This document shows positions 1-6,080 of a stretch of 10,914 bases of DNA, in pieces. The notes below the pieces were generated by a model. The model worked only from the letters and a program-made list of their open reading frames with translations, was not told where the DNA came from and searched no databases. Position 1 is the first letter of the stretch; each line of letters opens with the position of its first letter. Position numbers and translations under genes: made by a program. The stretch comes from an uncultured Pirellulales bacterium (GTDB lineage: Bacteria > Planctomycetota > Planctomycetia > Pirellulales > Lacipirellulaceae): positions 1 to 10,914 of the forward strand of contig CAMYJY010000040.1 of NCBI GenBank assembly GCA_947258835.1. Direction: 5' to 3'.

Positions 1-889
1 CGGCTTCCACGGCCACTTGCGTTTGGGCCTCTTCGGTACTAGCACCCAAGTGAGGCGTGCACAGCACACCCGGCTGGCCAAACAGGGGACTGTCGGTGCA
101 CGGCTCCTCCGCATAAACGTCTAGGGCCACTCCCGCAATTTTTCCCGAATCCAGCCCCGCCATCAGGGCAGCTTCGTTGTAGACACCACCGCGGGCACAG
201 TTGATCAGCCGCATCCCGGGCTTCATGAGCTCCAGTTGCGGCAGATCAATCAGATTTCTGGTTTCCTCCGTCAGCGGCGTATGCACCGTGAGGTAATCAA
301 TTTTGGGCAGCATGTGGTCGACCGTCTCCACCGTTTCAATGCCTAGTTCCTGGGCACGGTCTGCGGACAAAAACGGATCAAATCCCAAAATCTTCATCTC
401 CAAGGCCTGTGCCCGCTGGACAACGGCCAAGCCGATCCGGCCCAGGCCCACCACCCCCAGTGTTTTGCCGGCCACCTGGGTGCCCATGTATTTTTTGCGG
501 TCCCAGCGGCCTTCGATCAGGCCTTGGTAGGCCGGTGCCACATTTCTTGACAGGGCCAACATCAGCGTGATGGTTTGCTCGGCCGTGCTCAGCGTGTTGC
601 CCGCAGGCGTGTTCATCACGACGATGCCACTCCGGGTGGCTGCTGGTTTATCAATATTGTCCGTCCCCACGCCAGCCCGCACGATCGCCTTCAGACGCTT
701 GTTGCCCTCCAGCACGGGGGGTGTCAGCTTGACGCCACTACGACAAATCGCACCGTCAAAGTCCTCAAGAGCGGTGCGTAAATCGTCCCCCTTAAGTCCT
801 GTGCGGACTTCGTACTCGATACCATCCGCCGCGGCCAGCAGCTCCAAACCCTCGCGGGCCAAATCGTCAAGAACAATTACCTGGGGCAT
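1..889 (-). CDS. serA: D-3-phosphoglycerate dehydrogenase, C-terminal part outside window
   Basis: Oxidises 3-phosphoglycerate to 3-phosphohydroxypyruvate with NAD+, the first committed step of serine synthesis, in the cytosol. The frame is open from ATG at 889 to the left edge, giving 296 residues from a start MPQVIVLDDLAREGLELL. The NAD-binding Rossmann motif GLGRIG is at residues 148-153. The catalytic triad of the family is visible: Arg233 in NCARGG, Glu262 in DVYAEEP, and His280 in CTPHLGAS. The substrate-side segment VRAGVGTDNID is at 70-80. The rest of the protein, including any intervening or ACT regulatory domain, lies outside, so its feedback type cannot be judged. The start has only a weak upstream AG-rich stretch (gagttaaaaa), not a clear Shine-Dalgarno. 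It lies 176 bases downstream of serC on the same strand, so a serC-serA operon is likely. Assignment is firm from motifs and neighbour. Confidence 0.96.
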   Translation of the reverse strand, partial: MPQVIVLDDLAREGLELLAAADGIEYEVRTGLKGDDLRTALEDFDGAICRSGVKLTPPVLEGNKRLKAIVRAGVGTDNIDKPAATRSGIVVMNTPAGNTLSTAEQTITLMLALSRNVAPAYQGLIEGRWDRKKYMGTQVAGKTLGVVGLGRIGLAVVQRAQALEMKILGFDPFLSADRAQELGIETVETVDHMLPKIDYLTVHTPLTEETRNLIDLPQLELMKPGMRLINCARGGVYNEAALMAGLDSGKIAGVALDVYAEEPCTDSPLFGQPGVLCTPHLGASTEEAQTQVAVEA

Positions 890-1076
890 TTTTTAACTCT
901 GGGGTTGGAGTCTTAGCTTTTTGAAGCATGCGGGCACCGTGCCCGCATGTTAAGTGCGCAACCAACGGGTGTAAATCCCACGGACCACGTTTCCGCCCGA
1001 GACCCATCGTCGGGGCAATACCGAGGGCAAACATGATCAAAACAATAAACAGGAAGAAAAAAACACTAGTTGGCAT
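867..1076 (-). CDS. doubtful small membrane protein between serC and serA
   Basis: A 69-codon frame fills the serC-serA gap. Its ATG (1074-1076) overlaps the last codons of serC by 11 bp and its end overlaps the serA start by 23 bp. Residues 5-25 are strongly hydrophobic (VFFFLFIVLIMFALGIAP) and are followed by a basic stretch, GRKRG, which reads like one transmembrane helix with a positive flank. The rest is not recognisable, and part of it is dictated by the palindrome at 927-949. The hydrophobic run could equally be an accident of a T-rich tract just after the serC stop. The overlap on both sides would suit a translationally coupled operon gene, but I recognise no family. Low confidence. 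Confidence 0.2.
   Translation of the reverse strand: MPTSVFFFLFIVLIMFALGIAPTMGLGRKRGPWDLHPLVAHLTCGHGARMLQKAKTPTPELKNAPGNCS
927..949. other. perfect hairpin in the serC-serA gap
   Basis: catgcgggca (927-936) and tgcccgcatg (940-949) form a 10-bp GC-rich stem with a 3-base loop. In the direction of serC-serA transcription it is followed by gcttcaaaaagc and not a U-run, so it is not a classic intrinsic terminator. It sits about 40 bases before the serA start. It could be a processing or mRNA-stability element, a partial terminator or a small repeat; the sequence alone does not decide. Confidence 0.5.
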
Positions 1077-2163
1077 GCTTGTTTCGGAAATCGGCCATAA
1101 AGTCTGCCAGGGCTGTTACGCCTGCCGCGGGCATGGCGTTGTAGATTGAGGCCCGAATACCGCCCACCGAGCGGTGACCGGCCAGTGCGGTGAGGTGATG
1201 CTGCGCTGCCTCGGAGATGAATTGGGCGGTCAATTCGTCATTGGGAAGACGAAAAACCACGTTCATCAACGAGCGACACGTGGGCTCGGCATGCGCCTCG
1301 TAAAAACCTGCGCTCCGATCGATTACCTGGTAGAGCTGCTCGGCCTGGGCCTGGTTGAGGGCATACATCTTGTCCAACCCACCCATCTCGTGGAGCAGCC
1401 ACTCGGTAACCAAGCGCACGATATAAATGGCAAAGGTCGGGGCCGTGTTGAGCAGGGAGCCGGCTTTCGCTTGGGCCTGGTAGTTCAGCGAGGAGGGCAA
1501 GGTCTCACAACTCCGCTCCAGTAAATCGTTGCGGATGACAACCACAGTGACGCCGGCCGGACCAATATTTTTCTGCGCGCAGGCGTAAATCAACCCGTAG
1601 CGGCTGATATCCAGCGGCCGATGCAAAAAGTCACTTGAGGCATCGCATACCAACGGCACATCCCCCGTGGCAGGCTCCTCGGGAAACTGGACGCCTTGAA
1701 TCGTTTCGTTGGAGGTGTAGTGCACATAGGCCGCGTCTGCGGCAAGGTCGAGGGCGTCCGCAGGGGGCAGGGTGCTAAAATTGCCCTCCGAACCGTCCCA
1801 AGCGGTCCGCATCGCACCACACTTGTGGGCCTCCTTCAAGGCATGACGGCCCCAGGCCCCCGTCAGGATGTAGTCGGCCGACGGACAGTCCGGGGTCAGC
1901 AAGTTCATGGGCACCATGGAAAACTGCTGCCGCGCCCCCCCTTGCAAAAACAACACACTATAATTGTCGGGAATCGCCAGCAGCGTCCTCAGATTGGCCT
2001 CGGCGGCCGCGATGATTTCCTTGAACGTGCCACTCCGGTGGCTAATTTCCATCACCGAGGCCCGCGCCCCGGGCAACACGAGGAGCTCCCGCTGCGCTTG
2101 TTCGAGTACGGGTTCTGGCAATACGGCCGGACCGGCCGAAAAATTAAAGGCTCGCTGGGTCAT
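1066..2163 (-). CDS. serC: phosphoserine aminotransferase
   Basis: PLP-dependent class V aminotransferase that converts 3-phosphohydroxypyruvate plus glutamate to phosphoserine, the step after SerA. The same enzyme can also serve pyridoxal phosphate synthesis. The 365 residues are full length for the family (about 360). Visible marks are the N-terminal FNFSAGPAVLP (6-16), the cofactor-phosphate segment GGARQQF (75-81), DASSDFLHRP (174-183), the Schiff-base lysine Lys198 in ACAQKNIGPAG, NTAPTFAIY (239-247), and GHRSVGGIRASIYNA near the C-terminus. The frame is open further upstream to a TTG at 2196, but the ATG at 2163 is preferred because the family begins just before FNFSAGP and because AAGGAAG lies 10 bases upstream. 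It is probably the first gene of a serC-serA unit. Confidence 0.97.
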   Translation of the reverse strand: MTQRAFNFSAGPAVLPEPVLEQAQRELLVLPGARASVMEISHRSGTFKEIIAAAEANLRTLLAIPDNYSVLFLQGGARQQFSMVPMNLLTPDCPSADYILTGAWGRHALKEAHKCGAMRTAWDGSEGNFSTLPPADALDLAADAAYVHYTSNETIQGVQFPEEPATGDVPLVCDASSDFLHRPLDISRYGLIYACAQKNIGPAGVTVVVIRNDLLERSCETLPSSLNYQAQAKAGSLLNTAPTFAIYIVRLVTEWLLHEMGGLDKMYALNQAQAEQLYQVIDRSAGFYEAHAEPTCRSLMNVVFRLPNDELTAQFISEAAQHHLTALAGHRSVGGIRASIYNAMPAAGVTALADFMADFRNKHAN

Positions 2164-2173
2164 GGGTGCACAA

Positions 2174-2180
2174 CTTCCTT
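2174..2180 (-). promoter_or_regulatory. serC ribosome-binding site
   Basis: Minus-strand AAGGAAG lies 10 bases before the ATG at 2163. It is the clearest Shine-Dalgarno in the window and supports this start over the upstream in-frame TTG at 2196. Confidence 0.6.
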
Positions 2181-2190
2181 GTAACTTGGC

Positions 2191-2210
2191 GAGCAAATTT
2201 CAAGTTGCTC
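2191..2210. promoter_or_regulatory. short dyad upstream of serC
   Basis: GAGCAA (2191-2196) and TTGCTC (2205-2210) form a 6-bp inverted repeat with an 8-base spacer, centred about 38 bases before the serC start. The position would suit an operator or a 5'-leader stem-loop. Six-base arms are short enough to arise by chance, and no matching site is seen elsewhere in the window. Confidence 0.2.
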
Positions 2211-2560
2211 AGCGGTGCCCCGGGCCGCACTGGCGTGGACCCCGACGAGCTCCAGCCAAACACACTCTGGAAATCTGCTCCCGCTCCAGGCAGATGCTGA
2301 GAGCTAAGGTCAGGATGTGAAAAGGGCCCATTCTAACCCCTCAGGGCCCCCTTGGCGATGGGGCCTTCCCTTTTCCAGAGGGGGTAATTCGCGCACCTCG
2401 CGCGGCTGCCATGAACACAGGGCGGCAGGGCCTGCCCCCGGCTTGAACGGGGGGCCGCCAACCACAGCGAGCTGCCGCTCGGAAAGCGCTTGCACGCTCC
2501 CGTTGGTCGCTCAAATTTGCGCAAGATTCAAAGATTTTTACCGTTAGTAGTACAGCACGG
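2211..2560. other. non-coding stretch upstream of serC
   Basis: No convincing gene. Open frames here (for example minus 2310-2495 and 2333-2524, plus 2317-2547) are short, low-complexity, and match no family I know. The only structure I see is an imperfect dyad, gaaaaggg at 2319-2326 with cccttttc at 2368-2375, flanking several runs of G or C between 2324 and 2364. It looks like degenerate repeat or intergenic sequence. The serC promoter must lie in this stretch or just below it, but I could not identify one. Confidence 0.5.
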
Positions 2561-2594
2561 AGTTCGAAGGGGTCAGGAGTTCGAAGGGGTCAGG
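2561..2594. repeat. 17-bp perfect tandem duplication
   Basis: agttcgaaggggtcagg occurs at 2561-2577 and again immediately at 2578-2594. The second copy runs into the left arm of the 80-bp palindromic element starting at 2586. The duplicated unit is therefore 8 flanking bases plus the outer 9 bases of the element arm. The same flank (ggagttcga) sits beside the corresponding arm of the second element near 6161-6170. Confidence 0.9.
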
Positions 2595-2665
2595 CACATT
2601 TTTTCGGCGGTTGCAGTGGGTGTGGTTCCAACGGCCCCACGCGCCGAAAAAATGAGCCAGACCCC
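2586..2665 (+). repeat. 80-bp palindromic repeat element, copy 1
   Basis: A left arm (2586-2609, beginning GGGGTCAGGCAC) and right arm (2642-2665, ending GAGCCAGACCCC) are inverted repeats matching at 22 of 24 positions. They enclose a 32-base centre (2610-2641), which contains a further gtggg/cccac stem at 2616-2620 and 2636-2640. The arms are 24/24 identical to those of the element at 6081-6160, which lies in the opposite orientation. It is non-coding and lies 72 bases past the end of the LuxR-type gene. Similar GGGGTCAGGCAC-type termini are, as I recall, common intergenic palindromes in environmental bacteria and may be moved by REP-associated (Y1) transposases. No transposase is present here. 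Confidence 0.85.
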
Positions 2666-2737
2666 GTGACGCCCTGCCGCCTGGCGGAGTCCGTTCCCAC
2701 ACCCGGGGCGGCACGCGGTAGGTACGGTCCAGCAGGC

Positions 2738-3253
2738 TTAGCGTAATAAAACCCCGGGAGGTAGTTTCCCGTAGATATTGTTCAAATGCTTTTTCAATGT
2801 GCCTTTCGCAATCCGCAGTTCACGTGCGATGCGAGCGTTGGAATATCCGCGCATCGCCAAGCTAGCAACCTGCCGCTCCCGTGTGGTCAATTTGAAGGCG
2901 GACAAACACAGGGTTTCCGTGCGGTACCTATTTGCCAACGGATACAAGAGAGTTGTCAGGTACCGGCGGTCGTTAATGAACAGAATGTCGTAATCTTTGC
3001 CATGCAGCTTCTGATTCGGAAAATATTGGGTCCCTTCATCACACTCGGGTGTGTGCGCATCAAAAACATAACGGAGCATGCACCCCCGCTTGGCACAGTT
3101 TAAAGAGATCCTCTCGCCACATAACCTGCGGCAGGCCACGTTTTGATAGAGCACCCTCCCACGCGTGTCCTTAATGCAGACACACAACTCCCCCTGCATA
3201 AAAAATCTGTTGGTAAGCGCGTCCACAAGCCCCTCACTGGGAGATAGACCCAC
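2738..3253 (-). CDS. orphan LuxR-family regulator with PAS-like sensor domain
   Basis: A probable DNA-binding transcription regulator. The C-terminal part carries a LuxR/FixJ-type helix-turn-helix: KLTTRERQVASLAMRGYSN, then ARIARELRIAKGTLKKHLNN and IYGKL. The N-terminal part, from about LVDALTNRFF through KDTRGRVLYQN, resembles a PAS fold. Several cysteines (in CVCIKD, CRRLCGE, CAKRGC) could bind metal or sense redox state, but this is inference. It has no receiver domain and no neighbouring histidine kinase. The protein ends only seven residues after the last conserved helix (PPGVLLR), lacking the usual SRTE-type tail, so it may be truncated. The frame is open to a TTG at 3352 inside a repeat. 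I place the start at GTG 3253, but GTG 3226 (gaggggc just upstream) or ATG 3199 are also possible. It stands alone between repeats, so its target genes are unknown. Confidence 0.7.
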   Translation of the reverse strand: MGLSPSEGLVDALTNRFFMQGELCVCIKDTRGRVLYQNVACRRLCGERISLNCAKRGCMLRYVFDAHTPECDEGTQYFPNQKLHGKDYDILFINDRRYLTTLLYPLANRYRTETLCLSAFKLTTRERQVASLAMRGYSNARIARELRIAKGTLKKHLNNIYGKLPPGVLLR

Positions 3254-3344
3254 CCCATATTGTACGCAATCGCGTGAGGTTGTCGACGCATTCGAGTTTC
3301 CCCAGGGTGGGAGAGCCCGCCTCCCGCTCCTGTGGCAGCAAAGG

Positions 3345-3426
3345 AACCACAACGAAACAACGCGACGACGAACAGGAACTTATTTTTCGTTTGTTGATTC
3401 GTTGTTTCCGTTGTTTCGTCGTGGTT
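3345..3426. repeat. inverted repeat with ACCACAACGAAACAA-type arms
   Basis: aaccacaacgaaacaacg (3345-3362) and cgttgtttcgtcgtggtt (3409-3426) are inverted repeats matching at 17 of 18 positions, separated by 46 bases rich in related cgttgtttc units. The left arm recurs downstream of the ClC gene at 5784-5810. Six T residues follow the right arm. The element sits between the LuxR-type gene and the ClC gene, which diverge, so it cannot be a normal gene-end terminator for either. It looks like a small non-coding repeat family. It overlaps the upstream extension of the LuxR-type frame, which is one reason to reject the 3352 start. Confidence 0.75.
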
Positions 3427-3798
3427 TTTTCTTGCTGCTAGCCCCTTTACGAAGGCAGACAAGTACCCTCCGAGCGGTAGCTCGCTGGCCGACGGCCCAG
3501 TGGCAGGCCGGGGCGAAATTCCATCTCACTTGTGGTTATTTGACTGGCGGTAGGGAACAACAAACACTAGGCTAGAACTCCAGGGTCCGTGCATGTTTCG
3601 TGAACGACCCGCCGGGCGCGGACCAGGCAGAGGGCACATTTTCTGTTCTGTATGGCAGGCGACGTGAGCTGTCCGTGGTTGCGATCCGTGGCAGTCATCA
3701 GCTGCTTGGCCGCGCCAGCGGAAGCCCCTATTTTTTGGGGCCAGCCGCTCTCGCCCCCTAGTTCCATCCTAATTTTCCCGCCGACCCACTGAGCTGCT
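3427..3798. other. non-coding leader region before the ClC gene
   Basis: No convincing gene. The open frames crossing it (plus 3165-3575, minus 3567-3929) look like chance frames with no recognisable motif. It must hold promoters for the two divergent genes, but no clear -35/-10 pair is visible. The one structural feature is the hairpin at 3717-3749, listed separately. Confidence 0.5.
3717..3749. other. stem-loop in the ClC gene leader
   Basis: AGCGG (3717-3721) pairs with CCGCT (3745-3749), and GCCCC (3724-3728) pairs with GGGGC (3737-3741), around the 8-base loop TATTTTTT. Small internal bulges (aa, cag/a) separate the two stems. It ends 49 bases before the ClC start. It may be a 5'-leader structure; it belongs to no riboswitch class I recognise. 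Confidence 0.35.
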
Positions 3799-5772
3799 AT
3801 GCCGGAGTCCTCACCCTCCAATCCCGACGCCCCTCCCGGCTGGACCGGCTCCACGGCCCGGCATCTCAAAAACTTCGTCCGCCGAGGCACGATTTCCCCC
3901 AATACCTGGACCGTCCTGCTGGCCGGCACCGTAGGCGTCCTAGCCGGCTACGGAGCCGCCCTATTTACCTGGCTGATCCATACGGTTTCCCACGCCACCG
4001 TAGAAAGTACCCTCGCTGCAGCAGCTTCGCAGCGGTGGTGGCTAGCCGCGCTGGCGTTCATCCCCGCCCTGGGGCTGCTGCTGGTGTCCTGGTTCACGCG
4101 GAAATTTGCCCCGGAAGCACAGGGACACGGCGTGCCGGAGGTGATCAACGCCGTCACCCGTCATGATGGCGTGATCCAACCGCGGGTGGCCCTGGTCAAA
4201 ATCCTGGCCAGCGGGTTTTGCATTGGCACGGGCGGCTCGATCGGTCGCGAAGGTCCTATTGTGCAGATTGGCTCGGCCCTCGGCAGTACTGCCGGCCAAT
4301 GGTTCAAACTCTCTCCCCGCAACGTGAAGGTGTTGGTGGCGGCCGGCGCAGCGGCCGGCATTAGTGCCACCTTCAACGCCCCCTTGGCCGGGGTCATGTT
4401 TGCCAGCGAAATCATTCTCGGCAGTTTCGCGGTCGAAAGCCTCACCCCCATTGTTATCGCCAGTGTGCTGGCCGATGTCGTCCAACAACATATTGGCGAA
4501 CATCGCTTCGAGCCGGCTTTTCTGGAACTGAACTACAACTTCGCGGGGGCCTGGCAACAGCTGCCATCGTACCTGATCCTGGGACTACTGGCCGGGTTGG
4601 CGGCAGCCGGCTTTATTAAAATCCTCTACCGCGTCGAAGACCTCGCGGAGCAATGGCTTCCTCAGTGGTGGACGCGGGCCTTGGCCCTGGGAACCGTGAT
4701 CGGCTGCGCGGGAATTCTCTACCCGCTCCAACCACCCGCTGGCGCCGACGTGCCGCAGACGCAGCAGGCACAGATCCCCCCATTACTAGGTGTCGGCTAT
4801 GGCGTGGTCGATCACGCCCTGCACCTGGATATCAGGCAAGACCAGGAGGCCGGTCCGCGTGATCTGGCCGCCACCACCAGGCAGTGGATCGGCAAGTTCA
4901 CAGGCCAGGACAATACCAAAACCATCTTGCTCTCCGGCCCGGAGTTGTGGCAACAACTCGCCTGGCTGTTGCCCCTGGTCTTCCTCAAACCACTGCTCAC
5001 CAGCATGACCTTGGCCGGCGGCGGATCGGGCGGCGTGTTTGCACCCTCGCTCTACCTAGGCGCTTGCCTGGGTGCCTGCGTGGGTTTGTTGGCCAATCTT
5101 CTGCTGCCAGCCTACAGCAACGCCCCGGGAGTCTACGCCATGGTGGGAATGGGGGCGGTGGTGGCTGGCACCACCCACGGCGTGCTCAGCGCCATCCTAA
5201 TCGTGTATGAGATGACCAGCAATTACCAGGTGATCCTGCCCATCATGGCCGCCGCCGGTGTCGCCAGCCTAGTCTCGCGCTCTATCGAGCCCGAAAGCAT
5301 CTACTATAAAAAACTCAACCGCCGGGGGGGCTCCATTGCCCGCGGCCATGATCTGCATCGACTCGACCATATCATGGTGCGTGACGTGATGATTTGCAGT
5401 TTCCCGATCCTACGACATACCGATACCGTGCAGGAGATCGTCCGCGTCGCGCGGGAGAATCCGCGGATCGAAAGCCTCCCCGTCATGAACGAAGGAAAAT
5501 TGATCGGGATTATCCGCCCCAGCGATCTGCACCGCGTACTCGACAGCGACATCTCTCCCCACCTCGTCAACGCCGAAGATATCGCCATGCGCTCGCCCAT
5601 CTCCGTTTCGCCGGCCGAAAATCTGATCGAGGCCCTCCGCGACTTTGGCACCCGCGACGTGGAAACGCTGCCCGTGGAAGTTGGCGTCGGCCCCCACCGC
5701 CGCCTGGTGGGCCTGCTCCTCCGCAGCGACGTCATGCGCCGCTACCGCCAAGAAATCTTGGCTAAGCATTAG
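3799..5772 (+). CDS. ClC chloride channel/transporter with C-terminal CBS pair
   Basis: An inner-membrane anion channel or exchanger, 657 residues: a ClC membrane domain (about 36-505) and two CBS domains (about 524-584 and 590-653), which in this family can bind adenine nucleotides and regulate gating. The ion-path motifs are GHGVPEV (109-115), GSIGREGP (146-153, gating glutamate Glu151), and GGVFAP (411-416), with a tyrosine in SIYYKK (about 502) at the inner gate position. FNAPLAG (192-199 region) is followed by SEII. Compared with E. coli ClcA the external gate Glu is kept, but the internal proton glutamate is replaced by Ile205 and the central serine by His110. Relative to the usual fold there is an extra polar stretch at about 341-378. 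The ATG at 3799 is the first in frame and has no strong Shine-Dalgarno. It appears monocistronic. Confidence 0.95.
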   Translation: MPESSPSNPDAPPGWTGSTARHLKNFVRRGTISPNTWTVLLAGTVGVLAGYGAALFTWLIHTVSHATVESTLAAAASQRWWLAALAFIPALGLLLVSWFTRKFAPEAQGHGVPEVINAVTRHDGVIQPRVALVKILASGFCIGTGGSIGREGPIVQIGSALGSTAGQWFKLSPRNVKVLVAAGAAAGISATFNAPLAGVMFASEIILGSFAVESLTPIVIASVLADVVQQHIGEHRFEPAFLELNYNFAGAWQQLPSYLILGLLAGLAAAGFIKILYRVEDLAEQWLPQWWTRALALGTVIGCAGILYPLQPPAGADVPQTQQAQIPPLLGVGYGVVDHALHLDIRQDQEAGPRDLAATTRQWIGKFTGQDNTKTILLSGPELWQQLAWLLPLVFLKPLLTSMTLAGGGSGGVFAPSLYLGACLGACVGLLANLLLPAYSNAPGVYAMVGMGAVVAGTTHGVLSAILIVYEMTSNYQVILPIMAAAGVASLVSRSIEPESIYYKKLNRRGGSIARGHDLHRLDHIMVRDVMICSFPILRHTDTVQEIVRVARENPRIESLPVMNEGKLIGIIRPSDLHRVLDSDISPHLVNAEDIAMRSPISVSPAENLIEALRDFGTRDVETLPVEVGVGPHRRLVGLLLRSDVMRRYRQEILAKH

Positions 5773-5783
5773 GTCCCCGTAAA

Positions 5784-5810
5784 GAACCACAACGAAACAA
5801 AGCAACGACG
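5784..5810 (+). repeat. partial copy of the ACCACAACGAAACAA-type repeat
   Basis: gaaccacaacgaaacaa (5784-5800) is identical to 3344-3360. The match continues to 5810 with 25 of 27 positions identical, differing at 5801 and 5804. It starts 11 bases after the ClC stop codon. No matching right arm is seen nearby, so it is a half element. Confidence 0.75.
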
Positions 5811-5824
5811 TTTCACTATGCTGG

Positions 5825-5857
5825 GTCGCATCGGTTGGCAAAGCCTACCGATGCGAC
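5825..5857 (+). terminator. strong stem-loop after the ClC gene, possible terminator
   Basis: gtcgcatcggt (5825-5835) and accgatgcgac (5847-5857) are perfect 11-bp arms. A further ggc/gcc stem closes on an aaa loop after one T-T mismatch, and tgc/gca could extend the base. It lies 52 bases past the ClC stop. A U-rich stretch (gatttta) comes only about 13 bases later, so it is a poor match to a textbook intrinsic terminator. It may stop transcription, stabilise the mRNA 3' end, or be another repeat. Confidence 0.5.
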
Positions 5858-5982
5858 GCAGTCACAAGAGATTTTAGCCTACTTGTCTCGGGGGGCACCT
5901 TGGTCGGAGTGAATGCTCCTACCCTCTGACGCGAATCCCGGGTGGACCCACCGCTGGTCACGATGTCAGTGGTAGTCTTGGC

Positions 5983-6066
5983 GGGTTCCAGTCATTCTAT
6001 AAGGCGGGAATCTAGACCACTGGCACTGCTACTGGATTCTCGCCTGCGCGGGAATGACTGGAACCC
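5983..6066. repeat. 84-bp nested inverted repeat
   Basis: gggttccagtcattc (5983-5997) and gaatgactggaaccc (6052-6066) are perfect 15-bp inverted arms. Inside them, ggcgggaatc (6003-6012) and gattctcgcc (6035-6044) pair at 9 of 10 positions. The right half (ctggattctcgcctgcgcgg and on to gaatgac) resembles the widespread intergenic CTGGATTCCCGC...GCGGGAATGAC repeat type known from many bacteria. That likeness is from memory. It ends 14 bases before the 80-bp element at 6081. It is non-coding. Confidence 0.8.
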
Positions 6067-6080
6067 CTCGAACAGTCGAC

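Noticed and set aside
303..896. Plus-strand frames opposite serA
   Set aside because: The minus frame encodes an intact dehydrogenase with all catalytic residues, so these are shadows.
1174..2320. Plus-strand frames (1174-1524, 1696-2184, 1964-2320) opposite serC
   Set aside because: Antisense to a complete, motif-rich SerC and with no start context or family signature.
2310..2547. Short frames on both strands upstream of serC
   Set aside because: Low-complexity, proline/glycine/arginine-rich translations with no family resemblance, in a region of G and C runs.
2561..3430. Possible CRISPR array or integron-like repeat series
   Set aside because: Repeats are few and differ in type, with no regular spacer spacing and no cas or integrase gene in the window.
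3100..3462. Minus-strand 120-codon frame overlapping the LuxR-type gene and the 3345-3426 repeat
   Set aside because: It translates the repeat into a low-complexity NHDETTETTNQ-type string and overlaps the better-supported regulator frame.
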